The translations under genes were made by a program, and so were the position numbers. Of a stretch of 64,000 nucleotides of DNA, positions 1 through 12,460 are shown piece after piece; within the stretch, counting starts at the first letter, position 1; each line of letters starts with the position of its first letter. The stretch spans positions 15,267,501 through 15,331,500 of the forward strand of contig JAQISU010000155.1 of NCBI GenBank assembly GCA_029339505.1, given 5' to 3'. Below the pieces are notes generated by a model that did no database searches, was not told the DNA's origin, and worked only from the letters and a program-made list of their open reading frames with translations. This DNA comes from Unio delphinus. Lineage: Eukaryota > Mollusca > Bivalvia > Unionida > Unionidae.

Positions 1-865
1 TGCTTTGGCTTTCTCCTCGAAAATCAGAATTCTGTAAAACAAAGCATTAGAGATAATGCAACCATGCATATGAATGTATGTATGCATAGAGTGTAATGAC
101 ATATTTACACAAGTGGCTATATAATGCCTAATAAAAGTTAAATCTCAGAACCTTGCCGAAATACAAGAGGGAGACAATCCTTGCTACCAAAACGAAAATA
201 TGCACCAAGAGTGTTGATTGGGATTTTACTCCGCACCCACAATATACGGATATACAGCGGCATAAAAAAGCTATATAATAAATGATTTATGTTTGAAAAG
301 TGGTTCACGATCAACAAGAGATAAATAGACATAAACAAAACAAGGAGATTGCGGTTCCAAATCACTGGGCACTATACAAATGTACAAAGCATAATTAGAT
401 AATAAAGGATATTTTGGGTGATTGGTAGTACACATATTGCTTAAAAATACTCTGAGGATAGAGGTTGCATACAATATATATTTTAGGATATGTGTTCAAT
501 TTCTTAAATAATTAAAAATACACTTCATTTTTTAATGTTTCCCAAACCTCTCTCCTAATGTTAAACATTGTTGAAACGATCGCGTATCGGTTTGAGATAA
601 GAACAATCTATCAGAAAGCAAAAGTATCCAGCATGATCAGTATACCTTCGTGTGTACTTCTTTAATTTGGAAAGAAGTTCCCTATAAAGATATAAATATG
701 AACAGATTGGTCTGCCATTTTTGCATTTAGGTAGTGTAAAGAGTAATTTGGGTTATTTTAAAAGCCACGTGGATGTTACGAAGCAAACACCTTTTGGATA
801 TGTGAAGGGTCACATTTTTTAATGTAAAGTGGGGAAGGTATTCTAATGTCAAACGTAGGAATGAC

Positions 866-923
<58 letters not shown>

Positions 924-1916
924 ATTATATCATTGGATTATAAAACAGGCATGAAAGATGAATTTCAAGTGTAGGATCACAATTTTAGGGCATATTATAA
1001 CGGTAATGTTTCTTGCGACGAAATGGGGTGGTTCATGCGCTTCGGTCAAAACCGTTTCAAATTGGGATGTCCAAAACACACTGAAGGCAAGTATCATTGA
1101 TTGATGGTGAATTGGGTCAAACATTTCTAAATATGGCTTTCTAGCTGAACCATATACCATAAGAGAAAATATAAAGGTCAAAGTTCTACATAAATACTAC
1201 AACAATGGCACATGTATCAAAACACAAGGCGAATTGTATTCAGCATAAACCACAATCTTTTAAAAATGGTACGCCTACATATGAGCATCATTGCCGTAAG
1301 CATTCTATAGTTAATAAATTACCTCCATTGTTGCCTTGTTCTAGGTGCGGAAGGAAGCATCTATACTATTATACTTACATGAGCCTGTCCTGCAAACAAT
1401 CAAAACATATTAACTCGAAGTATTTGCATTATAGTAAACATTATCGGGTGTATATGTATTTCATGTAGGGACGGAGTCTACCCAGTCTTTGTTCTATAAT
1501 GCCAAGTAAGTTTATCTTTCCCATAAAGGAAAACACAAAAAGAGGAAAAGTATAAAAATTAAAACAGCAACAATAAAACACAAGAAAACAAAGAAATCTA
1601 TTTTTCATAATCCCTTTTCGTAAGAAAAGGCCAAAACATTTTTAGCAGAAACATCATCCCAAAAGTGTACCAATAATTTCAAAATCACCAGCCTCTTTTC
1701 GATATGTCAATTATACATCCCCGATAACATGAGAGACAGATTAGGATTTGGTAGGGAATAACATTTAGAAAGTTGAAATTTTGACTGAATTTAGAGCGTT
1801 TTTATAAATCAAAAGCATGTAAGATGACAAGTATTTACCAGAACACATTTTTAAAATCGATGTCAGGATCAAAGGGATTTCATTGTATTTGTGTTTTCTT
1901 CATAGATTAAACATAC
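1..1916. other. AT-rich intronic/intergenic sequence
   Basis: I see no supportable gene in this stretch. It lies downstream of the last AIF1-like exon found, so the final coding exon or 3' UTR of that gene could be here, but I could not find the expected C-terminal sequence on the minus strand. A long AT dinucleotide run sits inside it. Short ORFs here have no recognisable motifs. Confidence 0.5.
869..919. repeat. (AT)n microsatellite
   Basis: An uninterrupted AT dinucleotide run of about 50 bases. It has no coding potential. Confidence 0.95.
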
Positions 1917-2076
1917 AGTTTTAATACGGATTTTCCTCCCAGCATCATCCGAATAAAATCTCTGTAAGAAATGGTCCCCGTGTTCGTCGTGTCCACTTCT
2001 GCTATCATTTTCTTTATTTCTAAATGTGTTTTGGCCTGACCCAATTTCTCCAACATCCACTTCAAGCCCATAAGAT
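1917..2076 (-). CDS. AIF1: AIF1-like gene, EF-hand exon (third exon found)
   Basis: This exon encodes the second half of an allograft inflammatory factor 1 (Iba1)-type calcium- and actin-binding EF-hand protein. The minus-strand translation includes [26 protein letters not shown] and [11 protein letters not shown], which follow the AIF1 family closely, including the second EF-hand region. It is preceded on the minus strand by a strong acceptor (TTTTCCATTACAG) and ends at a GTATGT donor. It starts in phase 1: the last base of the exon at 4439-4480 (G) plus AT makes an Asp codon, giving NGNI-D-LMGLK as in the family. The C-terminal exon was not found and may lie to the left of the window. AIF1 acts in haemocytes/macrophages in immune activation and actin bundling (family knowledge). 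Confidence 0.9.
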
Positions 2077-3184
2077 CTGTAATGGAAAAGACTATATTAT
2101 TGTTTTTCGAATAAATTAATTCAAGAAAATGACAGAAAGGTAAAAGCAATTAAATCATTTTAATACTGAGATTACTTTAAATGACAAACAATTTAAAGTT
2201 CTAAATTATGCAATACAGGGCTTGTTTCAACATAGGCACACTATTTCCTTAGTTGATGAAATATATTAAATTGGATTCAAACGGAAGTCAATTAAAATAT
2301 TCTTCTTTGAATACTCCATGGATGCCATTCCCCTTTGTACATTTAATTCGGAGCCATCAACAGATTCAATGTCTTGTATTGGATAGAAACAATGCAGTTT
2401 GGGAGTGGAACCTATAACTGACCTGTACTGCAAATCAACCACTAACCTTTGCTACTCGCCATTTCCTATCCCCGAGCAGCTGCCACCTCATGTACTAAAA
2501 TAAATCATCCTTACCACCTGTGCGTTTGAACCAAACGCATCTGCTCTAATGTCCCTAGCACTCTTAGACATAAAATGAGACTTAGACCTAAAGGGGTACA
2601 TCAGAACGAGAGAATGGAGAAGGAAATACACTGACGAGGCCACGAACATTGCTGGAGCAGTTGATAGAAATGTACATTTGAAATATGTATAACCAAGAAA
2701 GTTCACCAAACGCATCAGCTTCGTTGTTACTTTTAACCCGTATGCCCTAGTCGTACAGATAGTCACTAAGAAACATTGGCATCAGAATGAATATTCGTAA
2801 TATTGAAGGTCATAGTTCAAGATGTTCCAAAAACATCTCAATGACCACATCGTACAAGACGCAGGCACATACATTTGCAACAACAAACGCAGTATAATAT
2901 GCAACCAAGCATATGCCCGAGACCCGATCCGTAACATGAGTTAGCGAAGCATATGGCATCCTATATGCTAGTTAAACCACTGATTTCAGAAAACGAATTA
3001 CTAAGTCACATTTGCAACAAATCAATGCGAAGTGAACCAATCACTACAATGCAATTCGGACATTCTGTAGATTCTCGTGAGGCATCCGACAGAGTCTAAA
3101 ACAGCTTTTGGACCGATATACAATGCACACGTGCGGCAATATACTGAATTCTACAACATGGTAATCATGATTTGTTTGTTTGTT
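2077..3184. other. AIF1-like intron, nothing else seen
   Basis: Intronic AT-rich sequence between AIF1-like exons. No ORF here shows recognisable motifs and no repeat family was identified. Confidence 0.5.
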
Positions 3185-3385
3185 TGATTACAATTTTTAA
3201 CGTAGCTTTAACAATTTGTCAGTCATATCGCTACGATGTCTGCAGTGAGGTAGTTTATGGTGATGTCTAGCATTGGGGCATCATGCCGCAGACATGTAGC
3301 ATGATGTCCCGCCCAGTCACATTATCCTAACACCAGGCTGACCAGTCCTAACACTAACCTATTAATGCTGAGCGCCAAGCGAAAA
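3185..3385 (-). repeat. tRNA-derived SINE, 5'-truncated copy
   Basis: The sequence matches, in the same orientation, the body and tail of the fuller SINE at 4030-4350. Shared blocks are the tail TTTTAACGTAGCTTTA, the ACAATGTCTG-like block, the GTCACATTATTCTGACA-like block and GCTGAGCGCCAAGCGA. The tRNA-like head is missing. It lies in an AIF1-like intron. Confidence 0.75.
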
Positions 3386-3499
3386 CTATGATCTAAATAA
3401 AGAAAACAATGATCTTACAAATGCAGTTTTGTCCATAAATTAGTCAGGTACCCGTTCAGGACCTGTACCAAAATCTTTGACACAATTCGTACACATACC

Positions 3500-3551
3500 A
3501 GTAGTAGTAGTAGTAGTAGTAGTTGTAGTAGTAATAATAGTAGTAGTAGTA
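3500..3551. repeat. (AGT)n imperfect microsatellite
   Basis: A trinucleotide AGT run with a few interruptions. ORFs across it are repeat translations only. Confidence 0.9.
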
Positions 3552-4029
3552 TTGCCATCACGTTTACAATACATCACTACAACATTCTCATAACAATTTG
3601 TTTTACTGCTTTCTCTACACAAAACTGTACAGAAATATATTTTGATACATATTAATTTATGTATACACCGAGGCCGTTATATCTATTAATCTGACATCGG
3701 GCTATTTATTACGTCTCAGCAGTCAATATTATCATTCAGGACACAGAGAAGAACAATGACACGAAATTTTCGATTTCCCAGAATGTCATACGAAAATCGA
3801 ACATTCATTTATCATCAAACTTGTCAGTAGATATAGCTGCTTACTACGAAAACAGCAGCAAAACTTAAAAAAACCCCAACATATTGTTCAATCAATGAAC
3901 GGTCTTTGGCGGAAACGTATTACTTCGTCTTAGAATATATACATTATTGTGTCTTCTGAGTCATTTAATAGTTTATATAGTTACAATGCAAGTCACTGAG
4001 GTAATAGTCAAATACGTAATTACAATGTG

Positions 4030-4350
4030 TGTGTGTAATTTCGATTTTAACGTAGCTTTAGCAATTTTTTAAGTCATATGGCCACAATGTCTGAATGGTG
4101 GCAGTTTATTGCAATGTCTAGTACCGGGGCGACATGCAACATACTTGCAACTTAGTGTCACACCCAGTCACATTATTCTGACATTAGGCCGACCATGCTT
4201 AACACTCACCTCTAAATGTTGAGCGCCAAGCGAGGCAGCTGCAAGTACCGTTTGTATAAGTCTTTGACATGAATCGGCTGGGGTTTCAACCTGCGACCTT
4301 CTGCATCCAAAATGGACGCTCTGACCACTTCAGCCACAGAGGGGGTCATA
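4030..4350 (-). repeat. tRNA-derived SINE, near full length
   Basis: On the minus strand this reads as a tRNA-like head (degenerate A box, B box around GGTTGAAACCCCAGCC), then a body with GCCTCGCTTGGCGCTCAAC, then a tail ending in AAAGCTACGTTAAAATCG. The plus-strand copy at 16640-16965 and the tail at 38617-38710 belong to the same family. It is inserted in the AIF1-like intron, close to a 42-bp exon. Confidence 0.8.
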
Positions 4351-4438
4351 TGAGTGGTCACTTAAATTGGAAATATTCATATGCAAAACGCAATTGCTTT
4401 AAGAGTGGTACAAAGTATACTAATAGAAGAGCACTTAC

Positions 4439-4480
4439 CGATATTTCCATTCTGGTCATGCTCGAATTCCAGAAATTTGG
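4439..4480 (-). CDS. AIF1: AIF1-like gene, 42-bp micro-exon (second exon found)
   Basis: A 42-base exon on the minus strand between the acceptor AAATTTTCAG and the donor GTAAGTG. It encodes KFLEFEHDQNGNI, matching the AIF1 segment that enters the first EF-hand loop (the family reads KYMEFDLNGNGDI). The G ending the upstream exon plus the CC that starts this one gives Ala. The terminal G plus AT of the next exon gives Asp. Exact phase agreement across three exons makes the call secure although the exon is too short to find by ORF length. Confidence 0.9.
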
Positions 4481-4775
4481 CTGAAAATTTAAGACACATC
4501 GTCATGTGATTGCGAAGGACGAAAATGCACATTATACAATACGAACACCTTTTTCCATTGTAATTGAAATTTACTCGTAAGAATATAACTAGACCTATTG
4601 GTGAACATTCTACGTACCAATGGTTCTGGTATATTACTCGTTCTTTTTACTTTAACAAACTTTTATTGGCTAAATATCATTTCTGATTCCACACTACCCC
4701 TCACTTTGGACTTTCTTTCATACTTCCTTTCTCGACTAAAATAGTTAAATCTTTAAATCCTTGCAAAAATTGGCC

Positions 4776-4813
<38 letters not shown>

Positions 4814-4829
4814 TAATAATAATAATAAT
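4776..4829. repeat. (AAT)n microsatellite
   Basis: A trinucleotide run with one TGA interruption. Confidence 0.9.
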
Positions 4830-5571
4830 GAGGACCTTGCTCAGCGCCTAATCTTTAGAAGCTCTAAGCGCTTAACATATAATGATATGACTACAAAAAA
4901 CAAAACACCATGAAATAAGAAAACAAACAATGCTGAACATATTTAATGTTCAGCTCTAATAATTGAAAAGTCCCAAAGCTACTGAAGTTATTATATTAGC
5001 CAATCATCAAAAAGATCAATCATTTCTTGTGGTTTTGGCTTGGTTGTTTGTTTTTCTGCTCAAAGTTACATCTTAACCTTTCTCTGGTCCATATAGTCAT
5101 ACCAGTTATACAGATCCACGTTAAAATCACTGTCTTTAAAGGCATCATATGCTAAATGGATCAGTCATAATTTCGATTGCTGAAGTGTCAAGTTATTCAT
5201 ACACATTTAATTATACACATTTAATTAACTTGGCACGAGCGTCTGTCTGATTAAAATAAGATCTCCTTGGTCCTACGTGAAAATCTGACATACATTGCTA
5301 AGGAGTCATGTTATGGTGACCTTCTAATTAACCAATGAAAATACAGTTTGTAGGAGTTAGAAAGTTAATAAAATCGTTCAGCACACATTGATCCACTTCC
5401 AACGAAAAGGTATTAGACTGCATCTGATTAGCTGATAAGACTAGGGCTTATGGTAATAGAATAGGTCTCCAGAACATGGTCCCTAAGTCGTCGTTGTCTG
5501 ATCATCACACAGGACAGCGTAGATCTGATTTCAATCAGACTGCACCAGCGTTAAATTCGAATGCAATTATG

Positions 5572-8035
5572 TTATGTATGTTATACGTTTATATTATGAA
5601 TTTCATTACAACTCTCTCGCAGTACGAGGAACAAATAAATATACACATCATTCAAGCTTAAAGGATCAACTGCGTTGCATTTTGTATCGTGGCAAAAGGT
5701 ATTTGGTATATACTTTCTTATAAGAAATTTGGCTGAAAATTTGTGAAACATCGTCATGAGATTGTAAAGGACGAAAATGCACATAATACAATACGAATAC
5801 ATTTTTCTCGTGTAATTGATATGTATTTGTACAAAGAGGAACTATACGTGTACCAGGATGTGTGAGTCCAAAGACAAAGTACTCAGGTCCAGATCTGCCG
5901 TCGATATCTGCAGTTTGTAAAGTTTGGCAGCAAAACAAACCATATAGACTCAGATCTGCCGACACATTAAGATATTATTAGAAGCGTACTAGAATGTGTG
6001 TAGACAATATATTTGTACAAAGGTGAACTATAAGTGTACCAGAATGTGTAATGACTATATATTTGCATAAAAAAGAACTATAAGTGTACTAGAATGTTTG
6101 TAGACATTATATTTGTACAAAGAGGTATTATAAGTGTACAAAAATGTGATGACAATATATCTGTACTAAGAGGAACTATGAGAGTACTAAAATGTGTAAT
6201 GACAATATATCTGTACTAAGAGGAACTGTAAGTGTACAAGAATGTGTAAGTAATGACTATATATTTGTATAAAATAAAAAAACAAACAATGCTGAAAAAA
6301 TGTAATGTTCAGCTCAATAATTGAAATGTCAAATAGCTACTCATATTCTGAATTTCATCACAACTCTCTTGCAGTACGAGGACAAATACACACATTATTT
6401 AAGTTTAAAGGATGAACTGCGTTGCATTTTGTTCGTGGCAAATGGTATATGGTATATACTCGTTTATAAGACGAGTCCAACTACGAAGTCCTCAGATCCA
6501 GATCTGCCGTCGATATCTGCAGTTTGCCAAAAGTTGGCAGCAGAACAAACCACATAGACTCTGATCTGCCGACACATTAAGCTATTATTAGAAGCGTACA
6601 AGAATGTATGTAGACAATATATTTGTACAAAGGTGAACTATATTGTCCCAGAATGTATAATGACTATATATTTGTGTAAAGAGGAACTATAAGTGTACTA
6701 GAATGTTTGTAGACAATATATTTGTACAAAGAGGAACAATAAATGTACTAGGATGTGTTGTAATGACAATTTATTTGTACAAAGAGGTACTATAAGTGTA
6801 CAAAAATGTGATGACAATATATATGTACTAAGAGGAACTATGAGAGTACTAAAATGTGTAATGACAATATATATGTACTAAGAGGAACTGTAAGTGTACT
6901 AGAATGTGTAAGTAATGACTATATATTTGTATAAAATAAGAAAACAAACAATGCTGAAAAAATGTAATGTTTAGCTCAATAATTGAAATGTCAAATAGCT
7001 ACTCATATTCTGAATTTCATCACAACTCTCTTGCAGTACGAGGACAAATACACACATTATTTAAGTTTAAAGGATGAACTGCGTTGCATTTTGTTCGTGG
7101 CAAATGGTATATGGTATATACTCGTTTATAAGACGAGTCCAACTACAAAGTCCTCAGATCCAGATCTGCCGTCGATATCTGCAGTTTGTCAAAAGTTGGC
7201 AGCAGAACAAACAACATAGACTCTGATCTGCCGACACATTAAGCTATTATTAGAAGCGTACAAGAATGTATGTAGACAATATATTTGTACAAAGGTGAAC
7301 TATAAGTGTTCCAGAATGTGTAATGGCTATATATTTGTATAAAGAGAAACTATAAGTGTATTAGAATGTTTGTAGGCAATATATTTGTACAAAGAAGAAC
7401 TATAAGTGTACTAGGATGTGTTGTAATGACAATATATTTGTACAAAGAGGTACTATAAGTGTTCAAAAATGTGATGACAATATATCGGTACTAAGACGAA
7501 CTATGAGAGTACTAGAATGTGTAATGACAATATATCTGTACTAAGCGGAACTATTAGTGTTCTAGAATGTGATGACAATAGTATTGTACAAAGAGGAACT
7601 ATGAGAGAACTAGAGTGTTTAATGACAATATATTTTTACTAGCAGGAACTAAGAGTCTGCTAGAATGTGTGATGATAATATATTTGCAAAAAGAAGAACT
7701 ATACGTGTGTCAGAGTGTGTATTGACTATAGTTTTGCACAAAGAAAAACTATAAGTGTGCCCTAAGATGTGATGACAAAAACTTTTTACGAAGAGGAACT
7801 ATACGTGTACCAGGATATGTGAGGACAATATATTTTACACAGAGGAATTATAAGTGTAACATAATATGTAATAAGAATATATTTTCACAAAGAGGAACTA
7901 TAAGTGTATTAAATGTGATGACAATATATTTGTACAAAGAGAAACTATAAGTGTACCAGCATGTGTGATGACAATATATTTGTACAAAGAGGAACGAAAC
8001 GTGTGCTAGAATGTGTGTAGTAAGTAATACAATGT
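5572..8035. repeat. AT-rich tandem array, ~50-bp units in 662-bp higher-order units
   Basis: Units of roughly 50 bases contain GACAATATATTTGTACAAAG and GAACTATAAGTGTAC. Two nearly identical 662-bp higher-order copies run from 6241 and from 6903, each containing the same 78-codon ORF at a 662-bp offset. A more diverged third copy begins near 5572. Simple 50-bp units continue to about 8035. The ORFs are repeated because the DNA is repeated. The array lies in the first observed AIF1-like intron. Confidence 0.9.
5720..5830 (-). repeat. Duplicated AIF1 exon/intron border
   Basis: The stretch AAATTTGGCTGAAAATTT and the following about 90 bases (ATCGTCATGAGATTG, GGACGAAAATGCACAT and so on) are a diverged copy of 4470-4565. 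That copy includes the splice acceptor and the first bases of the 42-bp AIF1 exon. The rest of the exon is absent, so this is a decoy acceptor upstream of the real exon on the minus strand. Confidence 0.8.
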
Positions 8036-8529
8036 AAGATGTCTACCCTGATATTTATTGTGTATGAGTCGACATCTTACGTTCCAAATAACGGCGTTGT
8101 GTAGCGTGTGCCACAGTCATCTGAGAAGGGGAACTGGAGGCCAAACTTTCAAGAACATTTCACAATACTTGCAGCCCATATTAACACTTTTCCACAAATT
8201 AAAGTAAAATTCCTTTAGTTGGACTATATTTACTCTGATGTCAAATTCTAACACAAGTAAGTAGACGTTTTATTAAGTTCGGCTGACATACATTGCCGTG
8301 TGCTCAACAGGACGGTATTCGTGGAATTCCAGTCAGTTAAAGTAGCGTTCTGTTTCGTTAACGAAATGAAGCTATTCAGTCGTGTTCAACAACATGCACG
8401 TTTTTATTCATTTCGTTAAAGAAGTATATCCCATCTACAACTGACAGCCGAACGTAATCCGCAACGCCGTTTATTCTGAAATTAAGACGTGGACTGTAAA
8501 TAAATTATCAAAGTAGACGTCTGACATTG

Positions 8530-8715
8530 TAGGACAAGAATGTGTCAGTCATGACAATCTACTTGTACAAAGAGAAACTATAAGAATACAAGAATGTGTG
8601 AGAACTATATACGTGTACAATTTGGAACTACGAGTGTACTTCAATGTGTGATAAAAATCTACGTGTACAATGGGGAACTACAGGTGTACTGCAGTATGTG
8701 GTAAAAATATACTTG
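8530..8715. repeat. Outlying units of the ~50-bp tandem family
   Basis: Several diverged units with GTGTACAAT and GGAACTA[CT][AG]AGTGTAC resume after a gap of about 500 bases that shows no repeat structure. They are probably a relic of a longer array. Confidence 0.65.
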
Positions 8716-8908
8716 TAGAGTGAAAACCTTTTCAATCAAGAAGTAAAATATATTCTCTGATCTGTATCCATGACTGATTACGAACGGGTATTCTCGTGTC
8801 TGCCGTCTCTCTGCATTTAGAAATTTGATATTCATGAAGACAAAGTGAATTCCATTCTTATGGAACAAAAAACATCATTAAAGTTTCAATTGATTAATAT
8901 TATCTTAC

Positions 8909-8974
8909 CTTTGAAGGCATTCAGCTTTTCAGGTAGCTCTTCCACATCGCTGTAGTCTGGGTTTCTATAATTTC
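8909..8974 (-). CDS. AIF1: AIF1-like gene, upstream exon (first exon found)
   Basis: A 66-base exon on the minus strand between the acceptor GTGTTTTTCAG and the donor GTAAGAT. It encodes NYRNPDYSDVEELPEKLNAFK, starting mid-codon, and aligns with the AIF1 N-terminal helix region (family: FLDDPxYxDxExLPxKLExFK). It ends in phase 1 and joins the 42-bp exon. A further upstream exon with the initiator Met must lie at higher coordinates; I could not identify it by eye. The gene therefore runs right to left. Confidence 0.9.
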
Positions 8975-9139
8975 CTGAAAAACACATATATACAAACATG
9001 TGCAACACATTGAAAAGGCAATTATTTGTCATCAATTGAATAGATCGTATCAATTTGCATCTCTGATCAGGAAACATTTTCTTTAGAACCAATCAGACAC
9101 AATAACAGGTCGGCTCGTGAATAAGCAGAGTTGATGTAA

Positions 9140-9590
9140 CTTTCAGTTTAGGAGAAGCGACGACTGTTTCCAAGACGGCTTTCATGGCGGCAACATACAT
9201 AAGCACCATTGTAATTCAGAGTCGAATATACATCATTAACCTTTTGATGAAAACCCTTTGTCCATATATCCATCCATCTAGAAGTAATATTGATAACAGA
9301 AGCATCGAGATCGGACGGCACCATTTTCATAACACCAACAAGACATTATTAACGCCATGTGGCAAAAATCGTATGTCAACACGGATTTAGTTCAGAAGAA
9401 GTAGAATTAGAAAATGTTTACAAAGGGTAACCATGTCAGCCATATTGAACAGGCATTGGTTTTTGTATATAGTAACTTGACTTCGAAAGAAATCTTTCAG
9501 CGAAAACCTCAAGATGATATTACTATACCCAGATTTCCAAAATGGCCGCTGTGGCTGGCATATGTTATGTCCGAATAGGACCATTTTCAT
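9140..9590. repeat. Degenerate interspersed repeat, CATTTTCAT-containing
   Basis: Phrases such as GACGGCACCATTTTCAT, ATCCATCTAGAAGTAATATTGATAA and AAAATGGCCGCTGTGG resemble the degenerate ~135-bp units at 35095-36250. I regard it as a relic of the same family. No protein-coding gene is supported here. Confidence 0.4.
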
Positions 9591-10076
9591 TTAGAAACAA
9601 GAGCGTCTTATGATGAATCGGTAGAGCTTAAACAGGTGTTCGTTCAATACACCAACCTACATTTTATATAGTACACATCAAACGTGACACGAGTTTAACA
9701 CGGTGAACTCTGACTGGCTCCAAGATGAAACGCGTTTTAGGATGTGTAAGTGCATTACTTTGTTTTAAGTATTTGGATTATGTGTAGTCATTTGCAAACA
9801 AAAGGTATAAACATGTGAAGAATGCGTGCGAATTATTGTTTTCTAGTTTATATTCCTAACAAGGGTCTCAAAATCATACGATCAGTGACATAATCAAAAT
9901 AGGAGAAAGGAATAAACGTGAATGCTATTACGGTCGTAATTGCGAATGTTGTATTCTAGCCGTTGGCATTACTCTCCCGCGACCTACTTGTCGTGAATGC
10001 TTCCGTCGAACATTTGAGAAAACATAAATGTTTTTATTGAATACATAGTCTAGTCTGATTGAACATGTCAGCATAT

Positions 10077-10540
10077 CATATAAAATGGCTGTCAGAATAA
10101 AAAAGGAATTGCTTGCTTGTCCTTTTTAAGGGAATTTGGCTATAGTAACAATACTACAATTGATGTAGTATTAATACTACAAAGCTATCCCCCCAACCCA
10201 TGTAGTAACATTACCCTATGTTCAGGCACTAATTTTATGATCTCAAAAACATGATGTAGTAACAATACTACAACTGATGTAGTATTAATACTACAAAGCT
10301 ATCCTCCCAAACCCATGTAGTAACATTACCCTATGTTCAGGCACTAATTTTATGATCTCCAAAACCTGATGTAGTAACAATACTACAACTGATGTAGTAT
10401 TAATACTACAAAGCTATCCCCCCCCCAACCCATGTAGTAACATTACCCTATGTTCAGGCAATAATTTTTTGATCTCCAAAATCTGATGTAGTAACAATAC
10501 TACAACTGATGTAGTAGTAATACTACCTAATTTTCCGACA
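10077..10540 (+). repeat. Left inverted repeat of putative 24-kb element
   Basis: A unique outer block from 10085 (GGCTGTCAGAATAAAAAAGG, then TGCTTGCTTGTCC) is followed by about 3.5 tandem units of ~115 bp. Each unit carries the palindrome GTAGTATTAATACTAC and the near-palindrome GTAGTAACAATACTAC. The whole is the reverse complement of 33305-34438. The 8-mer CATATAAA lies at 10077-10084, just outside, and again at 34436-34443, suggesting a target-site duplication (one boundary is off by two bases). Confidence 0.75.
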
Positions 10541-10544
10541 ATAT

Positions 10545-11508
10545 GGAGATTAACATGGATGAATCTCTAGTGTACTTTGATCTTGATGGACTGATGATAA
10601 AATTGGGGTTAAATGTGTGAGAATTAGCATGACTGGTGCAGATTGATAAAAAAATCTGACTTTGGTCCTTACAGTTTCCACTTCAAGAGATGTGTTGCCT
10701 CCAACGATAATTATTCACGACATGAGAAAGGTTAACAAATATTCATGCACCGAATTAATGGATCATACATGTGCAGGAGAAGGGTTGTGTAGATGAAATG
10801 ATGATGCAGTGGACTAGAGAGTTTTATCTCAATTGCACAATTTTATATTTTTTACAATAACATTAAAGTTGGAGTGTGTTTTCCGACATGTAATTTTGGA
10901 ATGATTTATAAGTTGTCCCAAAACTTACTACTAAAAAAACACGATGTGCTCCAGAACATACAGTGCACAAAGAAATTGCTTCAAAAATTAATTTATGGTG
11001 TCCCAACAAATATGGTGTCCTAACATATATGGTACATACAGTAATACTGCTACAGAGATGAAGTTTACTGATATGCAATAATGTTTTTAGTTAATGTGAT
11101 AATATTACTATATTGTTACTCCTGACAGCCTTGTTGCAATGATGTTATTTGATAATAATTCTTTACTACTTTGTTATATCAAAACTCTTGCAGTAATATC
11201 ACCATATTTGTAAGGTCATTCTTGAGTACCATTGTTTTAATCTGCAAAACCATTAGTAGGTATTATTACTATAAAGCTGAAGTTTAAACCCATGCCATAA
11301 TGCTATTTGCTGCATTTCTACATTGATAAACTTGAAATCCTTTTGTAATAATGCTGTTCCAAGGAGACTGCATTGTTCTGAAGCTCTCATCACCAGGCCT
11401 GGTTTAATAGTATGGCCAGTAATAATACAGTCTAGATGAAATTGTTGAAGGTGCTACTTATACAAGATATTCAGTATATTGAAGTACTTGTACACAATAT
11501 TTTAATCA
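10545..11508. other. No gene seen
   Basis: AT-rich sequence inside the putative large element. One ORF of about 70 codons (10863-11078, minus) has no motif and no splice context that I can support. Confidence 0.4.
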
Positions 11509-11768
11509 TCATAAAATATAGATATTTTCAACACTAATGTAAGGCACAATTTCTTTCTCATTTAATAGAATTAAAATGTCAGTAGCATCTCTTGCTGTTA
11601 TTTCTGGTAGTTCTTCCATATAAGGCAGATATTTGGTAATTCTTTCATTAGGAGATTGTTTGAGTTTCATATAAATTCTGTTCTGCTCTTCCATTGATCT
11701 CTTTTCAACATATAGCCTACACAGAGAGTCATTGTCTCCACTAATACAGTGTTTTCCTTATCAATTTT
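11509..11768 (-). CDS. Putative 3' terminal exon of an unrecognised gene
   Basis: On the minus strand a strong acceptor (CTATTTTGTCTTTTCAG) precedes 11768. An open frame then encodes a charged 61-residue segment from an internal Met, with CRLYVEKRSMEEQN-like sequence just upstream, ending at 11509. The segment loosely resembles the short C-terminal helical motif of MADF/BESS-type or transposase-associated proteins, but I do not recognise a family. The best-looking frame is not the one expected if the upstream exon (12461-12885) splices in phase 0: that join reads about 34 residues and stops. So either a different donor is used or the gene is damaged. Confidence 0.4.
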
Positions 11769-12460
11769 CTGAAAAGACAAAATAGTTTATTTGAAAACAT
11801 TGCAGACACTAGCATGGAAATTTTGTTAATACTACTTTGATCCACCAAACGCATCTCATACAAGTATTCTAACCATATACTATCAATATCTGAATCAATG
11901 ATCTTCAATAATTTAAAATTCCCGTTATTATATTTAGCTTAACTACTACAGATATTGCAATATTTGCTTATATTATTAAAATAAAACACATTTAACATGT
12001 TTAATCATAGAAAAGCTACTTAGGTCATATCTCTAGGAAGTAGTTTCAATTATGTTTGCTTCTGATTTGAAATGGTAGTTGGTGGGGAGCAATAATATTA
12101 CCATCAGCATTCAGATTTATTTTACTTAATTTTTCATATTAATATTCCAGGCATAACTATTACGTTTCTGTTGTACTTATATTGGTGCATCTTCTACTAG
12201 ATACACATACTTGTTTCACAACTGGGCATACTTGTCACAATCTTCTTTTTACCTTTTCTCCGCTTGTGTTTTTAATGAGAAGTAGGATATTGAAGAATCA
12301 TATAAAATAATGTAATTGCTAACTCCTACATCTGAGAAAAAAATGGTATATACATGTATTACAATTATTTACAAGCAGAAAATATAGAATCCACAAATAC
12401 ATTGCATTTATTTTAAGGTTTATAAATATTTTGTGGTATAACATTTAAGATGCTACATAC

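Noticed and set aside
6321..7219. Two identical 78-codon ORFs (6321-6557 and 6983-7219)
   Set aside because: They are identical because they lie in the two copies of a 662-bp tandem repeat; no motif, promoter or splice signal supports a gene.
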